From positions 806,001 to 870,000 of the forward strand of contig OZ245848.1 of NCBI GenBank assembly GCA_965228955.1: 64,000 bases of DNA, in the 5' to 3' direction. Positions 37,301 through 45,349 of the stretch are shown here, one piece after another (position 1 is the first letter of the stretch; each line of letters begins with the position of its first letter). The position numbers and the translations under genes are program-made. The notes under the pieces were generated by a model that had not been told where the DNA came from, ran no database searches, and saw only the letters and a program-made list of their open reading frames with translations. This DNA comes from JANSWY01 sp965228955 (GTDB lineage Bacteria > Bacteroidota > Bacteroidia > Cytophagales > Cyclobacteriaceae).

Positions 37301-37891
37301 ATGAAAAACGTAATGAAATTAGTAGTTGCATTGGTAATAGTTATCGGAGCAACAGGACAAGCATTCTCAAAGAACGATTCTACTTTCTTCGCACCAAGTT
37401 TCGAGGTAAGAAACGCATCAGAAGGAAAATTCGAATTGTGGTACAGAACAGGTGAGACTGAAAAAGTTAAAATCAAACTTTTAAACGATAAAGGTCAGAC
37501 TTTGTACCAGGAGTGGGTTAGATCTAAAGCTGGATTTGTTAAGCCGTTTGATCTTTCTAAGCTTAACTCCGGAACTTATACAATGCAGGTTCTTAACGGT
37601 GAGAGCGTACTAAGTGAAACTATCACTTTACAATCAGCTACTGAGCAGTTCGCAGGACTTATCGAATTATCTGAAGTAGCAAACTCAAAGAAATTCATTC
37701 TTGACATTGACGATACAGTTGCTACTGATCTTGAAATGTACATCGTAAACAAGGATGGAGAAGTTCTTTACAACGAGACTACAGTTTCAGGAACTAAGGT
37801 TTACAACCTAAGCAACATTGAAATGAAAGAAGTATCAGTATTGATCTATAGCAAAGGACAAATTGTTAAGTCATCTGATATCAAATTATAA
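37301..37891 (+). CDS. Secreted protein with two tandem beta-sandwich repeats
   Basis: Signal peptide MKNVMKLVVALVIVIGATGQ (cleavage near AFSKND). Two similar beta units follow. The first has KVKIKLLNDKGQTLYQEWV and NSGTYTMQVLNGESVLSETI; the second has DLEMYIVNKDGEVLYNETTV and EVSVLIYSKGQIVKS. The pattern resembles type-9-secretion C-terminal (Por) folds and DUF3244-like domains but lacks a passenger domain. Codon use looks restricted (repeated AAC, GGA, AAG, GTA), suggesting high expression. A strong terminator follows. Function unknown; an abundant envelope protein is a reasonable guess. Confidence 0.72.
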   Translation: MKNVMKLVVALVIVIGATGQAFSKNDSTFFAPSFEVRNASEGKFELWYRTGETEKVKIKLLNDKGQTLYQEWVRSKAGFVKPFDLSKLNSGTYTMQVLNGESVLSETITLQSATEQFAGLIELSEVANSKKFILDIDDTVATDLEMYIVNKDGEVLYNETTVSGTKVYNLSNIEMKEVSVLIYSKGQIVKSSDIKL

Positions 37892-37924
37892 GACATCATA
37901 TTTTACATTATTGGTTTAGGAAAG

Positions 37925-37947
37925 AGCGCCTTATGGGCGCTTTTTTA
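37925..37947 (+). terminator. Rho-independent terminator after 37891
   Basis: AGCGCC (37925-37930), a five-base loop and GGCGCT (37936-37941), then TTTTTATTT. It serves the plus-strand gene ending at 37891 and sits two bases before the stop of the convergent E1 gene. Confidence 0.8.
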
Positions 37948-37948
37948 T

Positions 37949-40033
37949 TTACCATCCCAACAACTCACCAATTTTCTCACTTACCTTCTCAGAACTAGGA
38001 AGCATAGTTGCTTCTAAAGTGCTGTTAAGTGGAATTGCTGGAAGGTTTTCAGCGCCCATCACCATAACCGGTGCATCTAGCTCAGTAAAGCAGTTTTCAC
38101 TAATAAGCCCAGCAAGACTTCTTGCAAACGTGTTATTAACTGGTTCCTCAGTTAAAACAAGACACTTATTATTCTTTCTTACTGATTCAAAAATCAACTC
38201 CTCGTCTAAAGGATATAAAGATCTCAAATCAACAATCTCTACTTGTCCTGGGTAGTTTTCAGCAGCATTCAGAGCCCAATGAACTCCCATTCCATAAGTA
38301 ACCACTGTAAGTGTTTCCCCATCATCAAGCTTTTCCTGCGAAGCTTCCAAAGTGATAGCTCCTTTACCAAGTGGTAGGATATAATCTTCAGCTGGTTCAA
38401 TCACTTTTGCCGTTTTTGTTCCTGGCACTTTAGACCAGTATAGTCCTTTGTGCTCAAAAATTACAACTGGATTTGGATCGTGATAGGCGGCTTTCATAAG
38501 ACCTTTCAGATCTGCTCCATTGCTTGGATATGCAATCTTAATTCCCTTGATATTGGTTACTACAGACTCTACAGAACTTGAGTGGTAAGGTCCGCCACTT
38601 CCATAAGCCCCAATTGGAACTCTTAGAACCATGCTCACAGGCCACTTTCCATTGGTCAGGAAACACGATCTGGAAACCTCTGTGAAAAGCTGGTTCAAGC
38701 CTGGCCAGATATAATCAGCAAACTGAACTTCCACAAATGGCTTCAACCCAACTGCTGACATTCCAACTGTGCTACCAATAATAAAGGCTTCCTGAATAGG
38801 CGTATTAAACACTCTATCGTTACCAAACTTCTTAGCAAGATTCGCGGCTTCTCTAAATACGCCACCAAGTCTCATTCCAACATCCTGTCCATAAAGCAGG
38901 CATTCTTTGTGGTCCTTCATTAGCTCTTCAATGGCATGAAGTGCACAATCCACCATCACCACTTCATCAGAAGGAGATTTTGATTTAGTTGGTACTCTTG
39001 TGCCTGTTTCCTCAGTTATAGGAGTCGGAGCAAAATCATGAGTGTATAGATCTTCTGGAGTAGGATCGTCTGCAAGTAAAGCTTCTTTGTAGGCTTCATA
39101 AACCTGCTTCTCCACATCCTTTTCAATTTTTGCAATCTCATCTGGCTCAAACCCAGCTTCCAGCATTGCAATTTTCATTTTTGGATATGGATCGCTCTTT
39201 CTTGCTTCTTCAAGATCGTCTCTGTAGAATTCCATTCTTACTCCAGAAGTATGGTGATTCAGTAACGGACAGGTAGCATGAATCAGGAAAGGCTGTCTTC
39301 TTTTTCTAATGTATTTAATGGCTTCTTTTACCGTATTGTAAGACTCTGCAAAGTCGGTACCATCTATAGTAGCAGCTTCAATTCCTTTGAAACCCTGAAT
39401 GTACTCATAAGCATTTTGCGCTCTTACTTCATCAACATGCGCGGAAATATCCCATTCGTTATCCTGGACTACATAAAGTACTGGTAATTGTCGAAGTGCT
39501 GCCATTTGGAATGCTTCTGCAACTTCACCCTCAGTAACGCATGCATCTCCAAGTGAACAAACTACGATTGGGTTCTTACCTTCATAGTCTTTATTAAAGC
39601 CTAGTTTTTCAGTGTATTGTAACCCAAGACCAACTCCTGTTGCCGGAATTGCCTGCATCCCTGTTGCGCTACTTTGGTGAGGGATTTTTGGTCTATGATC
39701 ATCTCTTAAACTAGGGTGGGAGTAGTAGGTTCTACCTCCAGAAAAAGGATCGTCTCTTTTTCCCAGAAGTTGAAGCATCAACTCATATGGAGTTACGCCC
39801 ATGCCTAGTAACATGCTATCATCACGGTAGTAAGGGAAGGCAAAATCCTGAGGAAGCAATTGCATTCCAACTGCCAACTGAATCGCCTCATGCCCTCTAC
39901 TGGTAGCATGTACATATTTCGATGTAATCTTAAAATTCTCCTCATACACCTCAGCCTGGCTCTTAGCAGTGCACATTAGCTGAAATGCTTCCTTCATCAC
40001 TTTCTTGGTCACACGAACTTTATCAGTAATCAT
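37949..40033 (-). CDS. Fused alpha-beta E1 of a branched-chain-type 2-oxoacid dehydrogenase
   Basis: A 694-residue single-chain thiamine-diphosphate E1. Residues about 1-335 are the alpha subunit: RGHEAIQLAVGMQL, PYYRDDSMLLGMG, and the ThDP/Mg motif GDACVTEGE through QDNEWDIS at about 160-197. Residues about 355-694 are the beta subunit: YGQDVGMRLGGVFREA, FNTPIQEAFIIGSTVG, FVEVQFADYIWPGLNQL. It decarboxylates 2-oxo acids (2-oxoisovalerate or similar) and passes the acyl group to a lipoyl E2; E2 and E3 are not in the window. In most bacteria alpha and beta are separate, but the fused form is common in Bacteroidota. It is the last gene in the paa-direction block. Confidence 0.9.
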   Translation of the reverse strand: MITDKVRVTKKVMKEAFQLMCTAKSQAEVYEENFKITSKYVHATSRGHEAIQLAVGMQLLPQDFAFPYYRDDSMLLGMGVTPYELMLQLLGKRDDPFSGGRTYYSHPSLRDDHRPKIPHQSSATGMQAIPATGVGLGLQYTEKLGFNKDYEGKNPIVVCSLGDACVTEGEVAEAFQMAALRQLPVLYVVQDNEWDISAHVDEVRAQNAYEYIQGFKGIEAATIDGTDFAESYNTVKEAIKYIRKRRQPFLIHATCPLLNHHTSGVRMEFYRDDLEEARKSDPYPKMKIAMLEAGFEPDEIAKIEKDVEKQVYEAYKEALLADDPTPEDLYTHDFAPTPITEETGTRVPTKSKSPSDEVVMVDCALHAIEELMKDHKECLLYGQDVGMRLGGVFREAANLAKKFGNDRVFNTPIQEAFIIGSTVGMSAVGLKPFVEVQFADYIWPGLNQLFTEVSRSCFLTNGKWPVSMVLRVPIGAYGSGGPYHSSSVESVVTNIKGIKIAYPSNGADLKGLMKAAYHDPNPVVIFEHKGLYWSKVPGTKTAKVIEPAEDYILPLGKGAITLEASQEKLDDGETLTVVTYGMGVHWALNAAENYPGQVEIVDLRSLYPLDEELIFESVRKNNKCLVLTEEPVNNTFARSLAGLISENCFTELDAPVMVMGAENLPAIPLNSTLEATMLPSSEKVSEKIGELLGW

Positions 40034-40047
40034 AATTTTGGGTTATT

Positions 40048-40097
40048 TGAATTAGCTATTAGCTGTTTGGCTATTTGGCTCTTAGCTTTTTCCTTGG
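40048..40097. repeat. TTAGC/TTGGC leader repeat upstream of the E1 gene
   Basis: A run of near 7-8-base units, TTAGCTA, TTAGCTG, TTTGGCT, ATTTGGCT and CTTAGCTT (plus strand), lies just upstream of the start codon at 40033. Similar runs precede paaY (40923) and paaC (50516). Confidence 0.6.
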
Positions 40098-40155
40098 TTG
40101 TTATCTTCTATTAAGTTACTAAAAATCAAACTATTATTAAATCCCACTTGCGATC

Positions 40156-40286
40156 CGTCATTCCTGACGAAGCGTAGCGTAGATCAGGAATCCCGATAAC
40201 TTCTGCAGTCATGAATTTCGTGAGTGCTTTCCTTTTCGGGATTCCGGATATTTCTTTCATTTCATTGCAGAAATTCCGGAATGACG
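40156..40286. repeat. 131-bp MITE-like element, copy 1
   Basis: It is bounded by the 9-bp inverted repeat CGTCATTCC (40156-40164) and GGAATGACG (40278-40286), with an internal 10-bp inverted pair GGAATCCCGA (40187-40196) and TCGGGATTCC (40236-40245), so it can fold end to end. A second copy of exactly the same length lies at 46661-46791; by eye about 16 of 131 bases differ. No coding capacity. The antisense frame 40126-40320 runs through it and is not a gene. Confidence 0.75.
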
Positions 40287-40293
40287 TTACATA

Positions 40294-40324
40294 TTCTAAC
40301 TTCCAACTTCTAACTTCCATCTTC
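40294..40324. repeat. AACTTCCAACTTCTAAC-type repeat overlapping the paaY stop
   Basis: Units TTCTAACTTCCAACTTCTAA and CTTCCATCTTCAG run across the end of paaY. On the coding strand the last codons GAA GAT GGA AGT TAG are themselves written in repeat units, so the repeat supplies the C-terminal EDGS and the stop codon. The same units are found downstream of paaI near 46828-46866. Confidence 0.6.
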
Positions 40325-40921
40325 AGTCTTCCCCGCTATCTCATTCCATGTTTTATATAACACGTCCTGCTTTTGGCGGAATTTTGGTATTTCTCTCAAA
40401 GGCTCCACTTCTTTCAAAGTTTCATGCAATTCCTGAGGAAGCTTTTGGTAGAGAGCTGTTCCTTTTGTTTTCCAATCGATCATGTCATCACTCACTTGTT
40501 TGATGACTTTCGCTGGATTACCTACTACTAGACTTCTTTCAGGGATTTGCTCGCCTGCTTTTACAAATGCCAATGCACCAACAATGGACTCCTTACCAAT
40601 GGTAACATCATCCATGATCACAGCATTCATTCCAATCATTGCGTTTTCACCGATGTGAGCTCCATGAATTATAGCACCATGACCAATGTGAGCACTTTTC
40701 TCAAGTCTCACAGTCACACCTGGAAACATATGAATCGTGCAGTTCTCCTGAACGTTACATCCATCAGCAATTTCAATTCCTCCCCAGTCGCCACGAATGG
40801 CTGCACCAGGTCCTACATACACATCCTTACCAATGATAACATTACCCGTTACCGCTGCTAAGGGATGTACGTAAGCACTTTCGTGTACTACTGGTATAAA
40901 GCCTTTGTATTCGTAGATCAT
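40310..40921 (-). CDS. paaY: PaaY-like hexapeptide-repeat protein (gamma-carbonic anhydrase/thioesterase family)
   Basis: A 203-residue left-handed beta-helix protein with repeats such as VTGNVIIGKDVYVGPGAA, SAHIGHGAIIHGAHIGENAM and IGMNAVIMDDVTIGKESI. The trimer-interface metal ligands fit His in HIGHG and HGAHIG. The C-terminal helices (VSDDMIDWKTKGTALYQKLP) match PaaY, which in E. coli hydrolyses stalled CoA thioesters of phenylacetate breakdown. Its place at the end of the paa block supports this. The last residues are encoded by an intergenic repeat. Confidence 0.85.
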   Translation of the reverse strand: MIYEYKGFIPVVHESAYVHPLAAVTGNVIIGKDVYVGPGAAIRGDWGGIEIADGCNVQENCTIHMFPGVTVRLEKSAHIGHGAIIHGAHIGENAMIGMNAVIMDDVTIGKESIVGALAFVKAGEQIPERSLVVGNPAKVIKQVSDDMIDWKTKGTALYQKLPQELHETLKEVEPLREIPKFRQKQDVLYKTWNEIAGKTEDGS

Positions 40922-40922
40922 T

Positions 40923-40953
40923 TTTTAGCTTTTTGGCTTTTGGCTATTCAGCT
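40923..40953. repeat. TTAGC/TTGGC leader repeat upstream of paaY
   Basis: TTTTAGCTTTTTGGCTTTTGGCTATTCAGC-like units (plus strand) abut the start codon of paaY. On the coding strand this gives a purine-rich leader of AGCCAAA and AGCTAAA units ending in AAAAAATG. The sequence is of the same kind as at 40048 and 50516. Confidence 0.6.
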
Positions 40954-40971
40954 GGTGGCCACTTTTAAAAT

Positions 40972-40996
40972 CAACTCAAAACTCTAAATTCCAAAC
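40972..40996. repeat. GAGTTTTGAGTTTGGA-type repeat directly after the Uma2 stop
   Basis: On the minus strand the TGA of the Uma2 gene is followed at once by GTTTGGAATTTAGAG and TTTTGAGTT. Matching units occur in the same position after the nucleoside phosphorylase stop (62694), so two unrelated genes end in the same repeat. Confidence 0.5.
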
Positions 40997-41605
40997 TCAA
41001 AACACTTCTTTCAGATCTATCTCTAAACCGGGAAGTGTATGAACTTGTACCTTATCCTGATTCACATAAGTCTGTGGCAAGTTGTACTTACCTTCAGCCA
41101 ATGTGAATACTTCAACGATTTCTTCTTTTGGGTAAATCACCCAATATTCTTTTACTCCATTCTCCTCGTATATCTCACGTTTTATGGTGAGGTCTTTCTT
41201 CGCGGTGGAAGGAGATAAAATTTCTACAATCAAATCAGGCGCTCCAACACACCCTTTTTCATCAAGCTTGTCTTGATTGCAGATTACCATAATGTCTGGT
41301 TGAACCACAGTATAGATTTTATCATCTGGATCACCCTTTTTGTTTGGTAGTCTTACATCAAAAGGAGCATAATATGCTTTACATGATTTTCCTTTCACAT
41401 AATCATATATAGTACTTGATAGGGATATCGCAATTCCCTGATGCTTCCTGGTTGGAGCAGGAGACATATCGAATATCTTCCCTTTAATCAACTCTACCCT
41501 TTCATCAAAAGTCCACTTTAAGTAGTCCGCATAGCTATAAGGTACCGTCGGCTCTTCTGTCAACAATTCCTCCAAAGTTTTTTCTTCTTGTTTGTATTCG
41601 CTCAT
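40997..41605 (-). CDS. Uma2 family putative restriction endonuclease (DUF820)
   Basis: A 202-residue PD-(D/E)XK-fold protein. Key segments are FDVRLPNKKGDPDD, VVQPDIMVICNQDKLDEKG (the catalytic Asp of the PD motif) and APDLIVEILSPSTAKKDLTI with the ExL core, then KREIYEENGVKEYWVIYP. Uma2 proteins are abundant in Cyanobacteria and some Bacteroidota, often in many copies, with unproved nuclease function. It sits between the crotonase and paaY genes but has no role in phenylacetate breakdown, so it is probably an insertion that arrived with the flanking repeats. Confidence 0.85.
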   Translation of the reverse strand: MSEYKQEEKTLEELLTEEPTVPYSYADYLKWTFDERVELIKGKIFDMSPAPTRKHQGIAISLSSTIYDYVKGKSCKAYYAPFDVRLPNKKGDPDDKIYTVVQPDIMVICNQDKLDEKGCVGAPDLIVEILSPSTAKKDLTIKREIYEENGVKEYWVIYPKEEIVEVFTLAEGKYNLPQTYVNQDKVQVHTLPGLEIDLKEVF

Positions 41606-41648
41606 GCTATAAAACTACTTTCTAGGGATGTTTTATTATTGGATTTAA

Positions 41649-41806
41649 GAAGTTGGAAGTCGGAAGACCGGAGACCGAAGTTTTGTTTTTCCTTCAGTTT
41701 CAATTTCCTGCTATCCATTTTCTTAATTTTTAAATTAATTGTTCAGCTTCTGACTCCTATATCAATTTCTATTTACTTCGGTCTTCCGGCTCCCGTCTTC
41801 GGTCTT
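41649..41806. repeat. Inverted-repeat-bracketed spacer element, copy 1
   Basis: Left end GGAAGTCGGAAGACCGGAGA and CCGAAG (41654-41680), right end ACTTCGGTCTTCCGGC and TCCCGTCTTCGGTCTT (41775-41806), inverted relative to each other. Interior AT-rich with CTTCAG and GCTATCCATT about 40 bases after the left end. The right end starts exactly at the stop codon of the crotonase gene. Copies of the same plan and orientation are at 45185, 46566 and 51827. Confidence 0.7.
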
Positions 41807-42572
41807 ACTTATACTTCTCCAATTCCTTCTTCGTATACTCCGACAAAACAAGCTTACCACTCATTCCTGCTCTTTCATCGAGTAATTGGTCCCAGTTTTC
41901 GCATCCTTCCCAAAGAATATCTTTGATCAGTTTTCTTGCTTCTGGGTTCGTGTTAACAAGCTTTTCTGCTAACTCAGTGATTGCAGTATCCATTTCTTCC
42001 GCTGAATCGCTTAAGTGGTAATAAAGCCCTTTTTCCTTTGCCCACTCAGCAGTTTGGAATTCACTTGCGTTGATTGTTAGTTGAGAAAATGCTGAAAGTC
42101 CAACTTTTCTTTGAACTGCAGGTCCAACTACAAATGGTCCAATTCCAACCTGTAATTCACTTAACTTGACAGAAGCGAATTTTGTGGCAAAGCAATAATC
42201 TACTGCAGAAGCAACACCAACACCACCACCCACAGCTTTTCCTTGTACTCTTCCTATGATGATTTTTGGACATTTTCTGCAGGCATTGATCACATTAGCA
42301 AAACCTGAGAAGAATTTCTTTCCGGTTTCATAATCATCTATTGTGATCAATTCAGTGAAGCTTGCTCCGGCGCAGAATGTTCTTTCTCCACCACTTTTCA
42401 AAATAATCACTTCAACCATTGGATCATTACCAGCTTCGGTAATGGTTTGAGCTAGTTTTGCTAGCACACCACTTGGTAGCGAATTGTGTGAAGGATGGAA
42501 AAAGGTGATTGTTCCAATTCCTCCTTTTCTTTCCAGGCTTACATAAGCCTCTTGTTCCTTAACTTCAGCCAT
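41805..42572 (-). CDS. Enoyl-CoA hydratase/isomerase family protein (PaaF/PaaG type)
   Basis: A 255-residue crotonase-fold protein. The oxyanion-hole segments are ERTFCAGASFTEL and GKAVGGGVGVASAVDYCFAT. The hydratase Glu pair is only partly evident: ELQVGIGPFVVGPAV has Glu at the first position but Pro/Val where hydratases have the second Glu, so an isomerase or another ring-chain step is possible. The start overlaps paaZ by 8 bases, so it is coupled to paaZ. It fits the hydratase or isomerase after ring cleavage; which of the two window crotonases does which step cannot be settled by eye. Confidence 0.85.
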   Translation of the reverse strand: MAEVKEQEAYVSLERKGGIGTITFFHPSHNSLPSGVLAKLAQTITEAGNDPMVEVIILKSGGERTFCAGASFTELITIDDYETGKKFFSGFANVINACRKCPKIIIGRVQGKAVGGGVGVASAVDYCFATKFASVKLSELQVGIGPFVVGPAVQRKVGLSAFSQLTINASEFQTAEWAKEKGLYYHLSDSAEEMDTAITELAEKLVNTNPEARKLIKDILWEGCENWDQLLDERAGMSGKLVLSEYTKKELEKYK

Positions 42573-45078
42573 TTATATCTTCTTCTTTAATCAGGTTAAA
42601 TGCGTCAAAATGATGATGGATGTGCTTTCTGTGCATCAAATCCCAGTGTTCTTTATCCAGAGGACCAAATACTGAATTGTTGTGAATCGCATCTGGGTTT
42701 TCTTTGTAGTACTGTTGGAATTCATCATATGCTACCAGGAATGCCTCTTTTGCTTCCTTCAAACTTCCAAATCTTAAATCTTCAGTAGTATCCTTTTTTA
42801 GATCTGGATGAGGATATGTTTCTGGCATGTGATAGTAGTTCCAAAGTGAATCCTGGTACTTTTCAAGTTTCTCTTCTGGTGTTACAACATTAGTTTGATA
42901 CTTACCAACAGCCATGTGCATTGACCATTCCAAATGCTCAACCATATGCTGAGGTCCCATCATTCCCCATTTATTTTTGGAATCATCAGTTAGTCTTCCT
43001 AGTAGTTTTTCAATGTTCTTTCTGTTGAATTCTACAAATGGAGATTTCTTTTGAACCAATGTCAGGATTGTTCCCATTGCTGCCAGTTCTTCCTCCTGAT
43101 CGTAAACTTCGACGAACCATTTCACAACTCCTGAAGGATGTTCTTTTCCTCTGCTATCTCTTTCAACTTTTTCCTTACATGTTAATCTTACCTGAATGGT
43201 GTCATTGTGGTAGATTGGTTTCAGGAATCTGATTTCATCAAGTCCATAGTTTGCCGATACCGGGCCTTTGTTAGGGTAAACAAAAAGTCCAGCTGCAGCT
43301 GCTAATATGAAGTATCCATGTGCAGCTCTTTTTTCAAATATTGTTCCCTGAAGAGATGTAATATCTGTATGAGCGTAGAAATGATCCCAAGTGAGGTTTG
43401 CGAAATTGATGATGTCAGAATCCGTTACTGTTCTCTTATGCGTCAGTAGAGACATTCCTGGTTGGATGTCTTCAAAATGATATGAGAAAGGATGATTTGG
43501 TGATTCTGTATAGTCAGCTCCTTGTTGGAATATTCCGGTAACTGCTGTGATGGTGCTTGGTGTTCCCTGGATAGCACATCTTTGTAGATAGTGCTCAACA
43601 CCTCGCATTCCACCCATTTCTTCACCGCCTCCAGCTCTACCCGGACCACCGTGAACAAGTGTAGGAAGAGGAGAACCGTGACCTGTACTAAGTTTTGCGT
43701 TTTCTCTATCTAATACTAAAATTCTACCATGATGACTTGCAGCACCAACTACAAAGTCTCTGGCGATTTTCTTATCAAAAGTGGAGATTGAACAGCATAA
43801 TGAGCCTTTACCCATTTTAGCTAATTCAATAGCATCATGCATGTCTTTGTAAGGTACAATTGTACTTACAGGACCGAATGCCTCTACTTCGTGAACTGCT
43901 TTATTCTTATGAGGATCTTTTTCCAATAATAGAATTGGGCTTAAGAATGCTCCCTTTTCAGAGTCAGCATCCATTACATCAACCTTATCAAGATTTCCGT
44001 AAACGATCTCAGCAGTAGCTGCTAATTCTTTTACTCTGTCTCTAACTTCCTGTACCTGATCCATACTTGCCAAGGCACCCATTCGGACTTCTTTACTTTC
44101 AGGATTTCCAATTACTGTTCTTTCTAAAGACTTGCCTAAAGCAATTTGAACATCTTCAATCAGGTTCTCAGGAACAATAATTCTTCTGATAGCAGTACAT
44201 TTCTGACCACATTTGACAGTCATTTCTTTCTTGACTTCCTTTATGAAAAGATCAAACTCAGGAGTTCCAGGAACTGCATCTTCGCCGAGAACTGAACAGT
44301 TTAATGAGTCAGCTTCCATATTGAATGGAACAGCTTCATCAATGATTCTTGGGTTACTTTTAAGCATTCTACCAGTGGTGGCAGAACCGGTAAAGGTTAC
44401 CACGTCTTGAGACTCAACTGTATCGAGAATGTTTCTAGCAGAACCGCAGATCAATTGAAGTGCTCCCTCTGGTAGAATTCCTGATGCTATGATTTCTCTA
44501 ACAACCGCTTCAGTAAGGTAGGAGGTAGCTGTTGCTGGTTTTACTACAGCAGGAACTCCAGCCATCCAGTTAACAGCACATTTTTCAAGCATTCCCCAAA
44601 CCGGGAAGTTAAATGCGTTTATATGGATTGCAACACCTTCTTTAGGAACCATGATATGATGCCCCATGAACTTTCCACCTCTTGATAGGTCGATTGGAGC
44701 TCCATCTACATGGAAAGATTGATTTGGGAATAATTTTCTTAATGAAGCGTTGGCAAACAGATTACCAAATCCTCCTTCTATATCGATCCAGCTATCAACT
44801 TTAGTAGCACCTGTTTGATAACTGATTTTGTAGAAATGATCTTTCTTTCTTACCAGGTACAAAGCAAGCTTTTTAAGCATATTACCTCTTTCCTGGAATG
44901 TCATTTTTCTCAATGCCGGACCACCTACGTTTCTACCGTAGTTTAGGATTTCACCAAAATCTAGTCCGGTAGTGGAGGCATGGTGTATCACCTCTCCATT
45001 AACAGCATTGTAAATAGGCTGGCCATCACCTGTGCCATTTACCCATTCTCCGCTTACGTAATTTCCTAATTTGTTCAT
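42565..45078 (-). CDS. paaZ: PaaZ: oxepin-CoA hydrolase / 3-oxo-5,6-dehydrosuberyl-CoA semialdehyde dehydrogenase, with extra C-terminal domain
   Basis: An 837-residue bifunctional enzyme that opens the oxepin-CoA ring and oxidises the resulting aldehyde. Residues 1 to about 525 are aldehyde dehydrogenase with catalytic C294 (VKCGQKCTAI), FTGSATTGRML and the Glu in NMEADSLNC. Residues about 535-678 are a MaoC-type hydratase (DSDIINFANLTWDHFYAHTD). E. coli PaaZ ends there at about 680 residues. This one has about 155 more, with GMMGPQHMVEHLEWSMHM and KEHWDLMHRKHIHHHFD, a DinB/DUF1569-like four-helix domain with a plausible His metal site. Downstream crotonase gene overlaps by 8 bases. Confidence 0.93.
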   Translation of the reverse strand: MNKLGNYVSGEWVNGTGDGQPIYNAVNGEVIHHASTTGLDFGEILNYGRNVGGPALRKMTFQERGNMLKKLALYLVRKKDHFYKISYQTGATKVDSWIDIEGGFGNLFANASLRKLFPNQSFHVDGAPIDLSRGGKFMGHHIMVPKEGVAIHINAFNFPVWGMLEKCAVNWMAGVPAVVKPATATSYLTEAVVREIIASGILPEGALQLICGSARNILDTVESQDVVTFTGSATTGRMLKSNPRIIDEAVPFNMEADSLNCSVLGEDAVPGTPEFDLFIKEVKKEMTVKCGQKCTAIRRIIVPENLIEDVQIALGKSLERTVIGNPESKEVRMGALASMDQVQEVRDRVKELAATAEIVYGNLDKVDVMDADSEKGAFLSPILLLEKDPHKNKAVHEVEAFGPVSTIVPYKDMHDAIELAKMGKGSLCCSISTFDKKIARDFVVGAASHHGRILVLDRENAKLSTGHGSPLPTLVHGGPGRAGGGEEMGGMRGVEHYLQRCAIQGTPSTITAVTGIFQQGADYTESPNHPFSYHFEDIQPGMSLLTHKRTVTDSDIINFANLTWDHFYAHTDITSLQGTIFEKRAAHGYFILAAAAGLFVYPNKGPVSANYGLDEIRFLKPIYHNDTIQVRLTCKEKVERDSRGKEHPSGVVKWFVEVYDQEEELAAMGTILTLVQKKSPFVEFNRKNIEKLLGRLTDDSKNKWGMMGPQHMVEHLEWSMHMAVGKYQTNVVTPEEKLEKYQDSLWNYYHMPETYPHPDLKKDTTEDLRFGSLKEAKEAFLVAYDEFQQYYKENPDAIHNNSVFGPLDKEHWDLMHRKHIHHHFDAFNLIKEEDING

Positions 45079-45097
45079 TTTCAGGTCGTTTATTGCC

Positions 45098-45180
45098 CGT
45101 AGGGCAAGTTGGAAGTCGGAAGACCGAAGACGGAAGTGTTATTAGTGCTTCCAGGTTCGATCTTTCAATCCATTTATGTT
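45098..45180. repeat. Partial spacer element (left end plus interior)
   Basis: GCAAGTTGGAAGTCGGAAGA then CCGAAGACGGAAGTG, followed by GTGCTTCCAGGTTCGAT and TCAATCCATTT. It matches the left half of the elements at 41649, 45185, 46566 and 51827 but lacks a right end. It lies immediately left of the complete copy at 45185 and starts 20 bases upstream of paaZ. Confidence 0.6.
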
Positions 45181-45184
45181 TTGT

Positions 45185-45349
45185 AGACGGAAGTCGGAAG
45201 ACCGGAGACCGAAGTTTCGATAATGCTTCGATATCCAATTCTGACTATCCATTTACTATTTATCTTTAATTTTCTAGTTACTCAAATACTATTAACTACA
45301 ATCTAGCCTTCCATACTTCGGTCTCCCGTCTCTGGTCTTCCGACTTCTA
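45185..45349. repeat. Inverted-repeat-bracketed spacer element, copy 2
   Basis: Left end ACGGAAGTCGGAAGACCGGA then GACCGAAG (45186-45213), right end ACTTCGGTCTCCCGTCTCTG then GTCTTCCGACTTCTA (45315-45349). Interior CTTCGATATCCAATTCTGAC then TATCCATTTA. On the minus strand the repeat begins right after, and overlaps, the TAG stop of the thiolase gene. Confidence 0.7.

Noticed and set aside
40126..40320. Minus-strand reading frame of 64 codons
   Set aside because: It runs through the 131-bp repeat and paaY's repeat tail and has no protein-like order.
40997..41605. Insertion sequence or transposase at the Uma2 gene
   Set aside because: The protein is a DUF820 nuclease-fold family member; no transposase motif or target duplication is visible.
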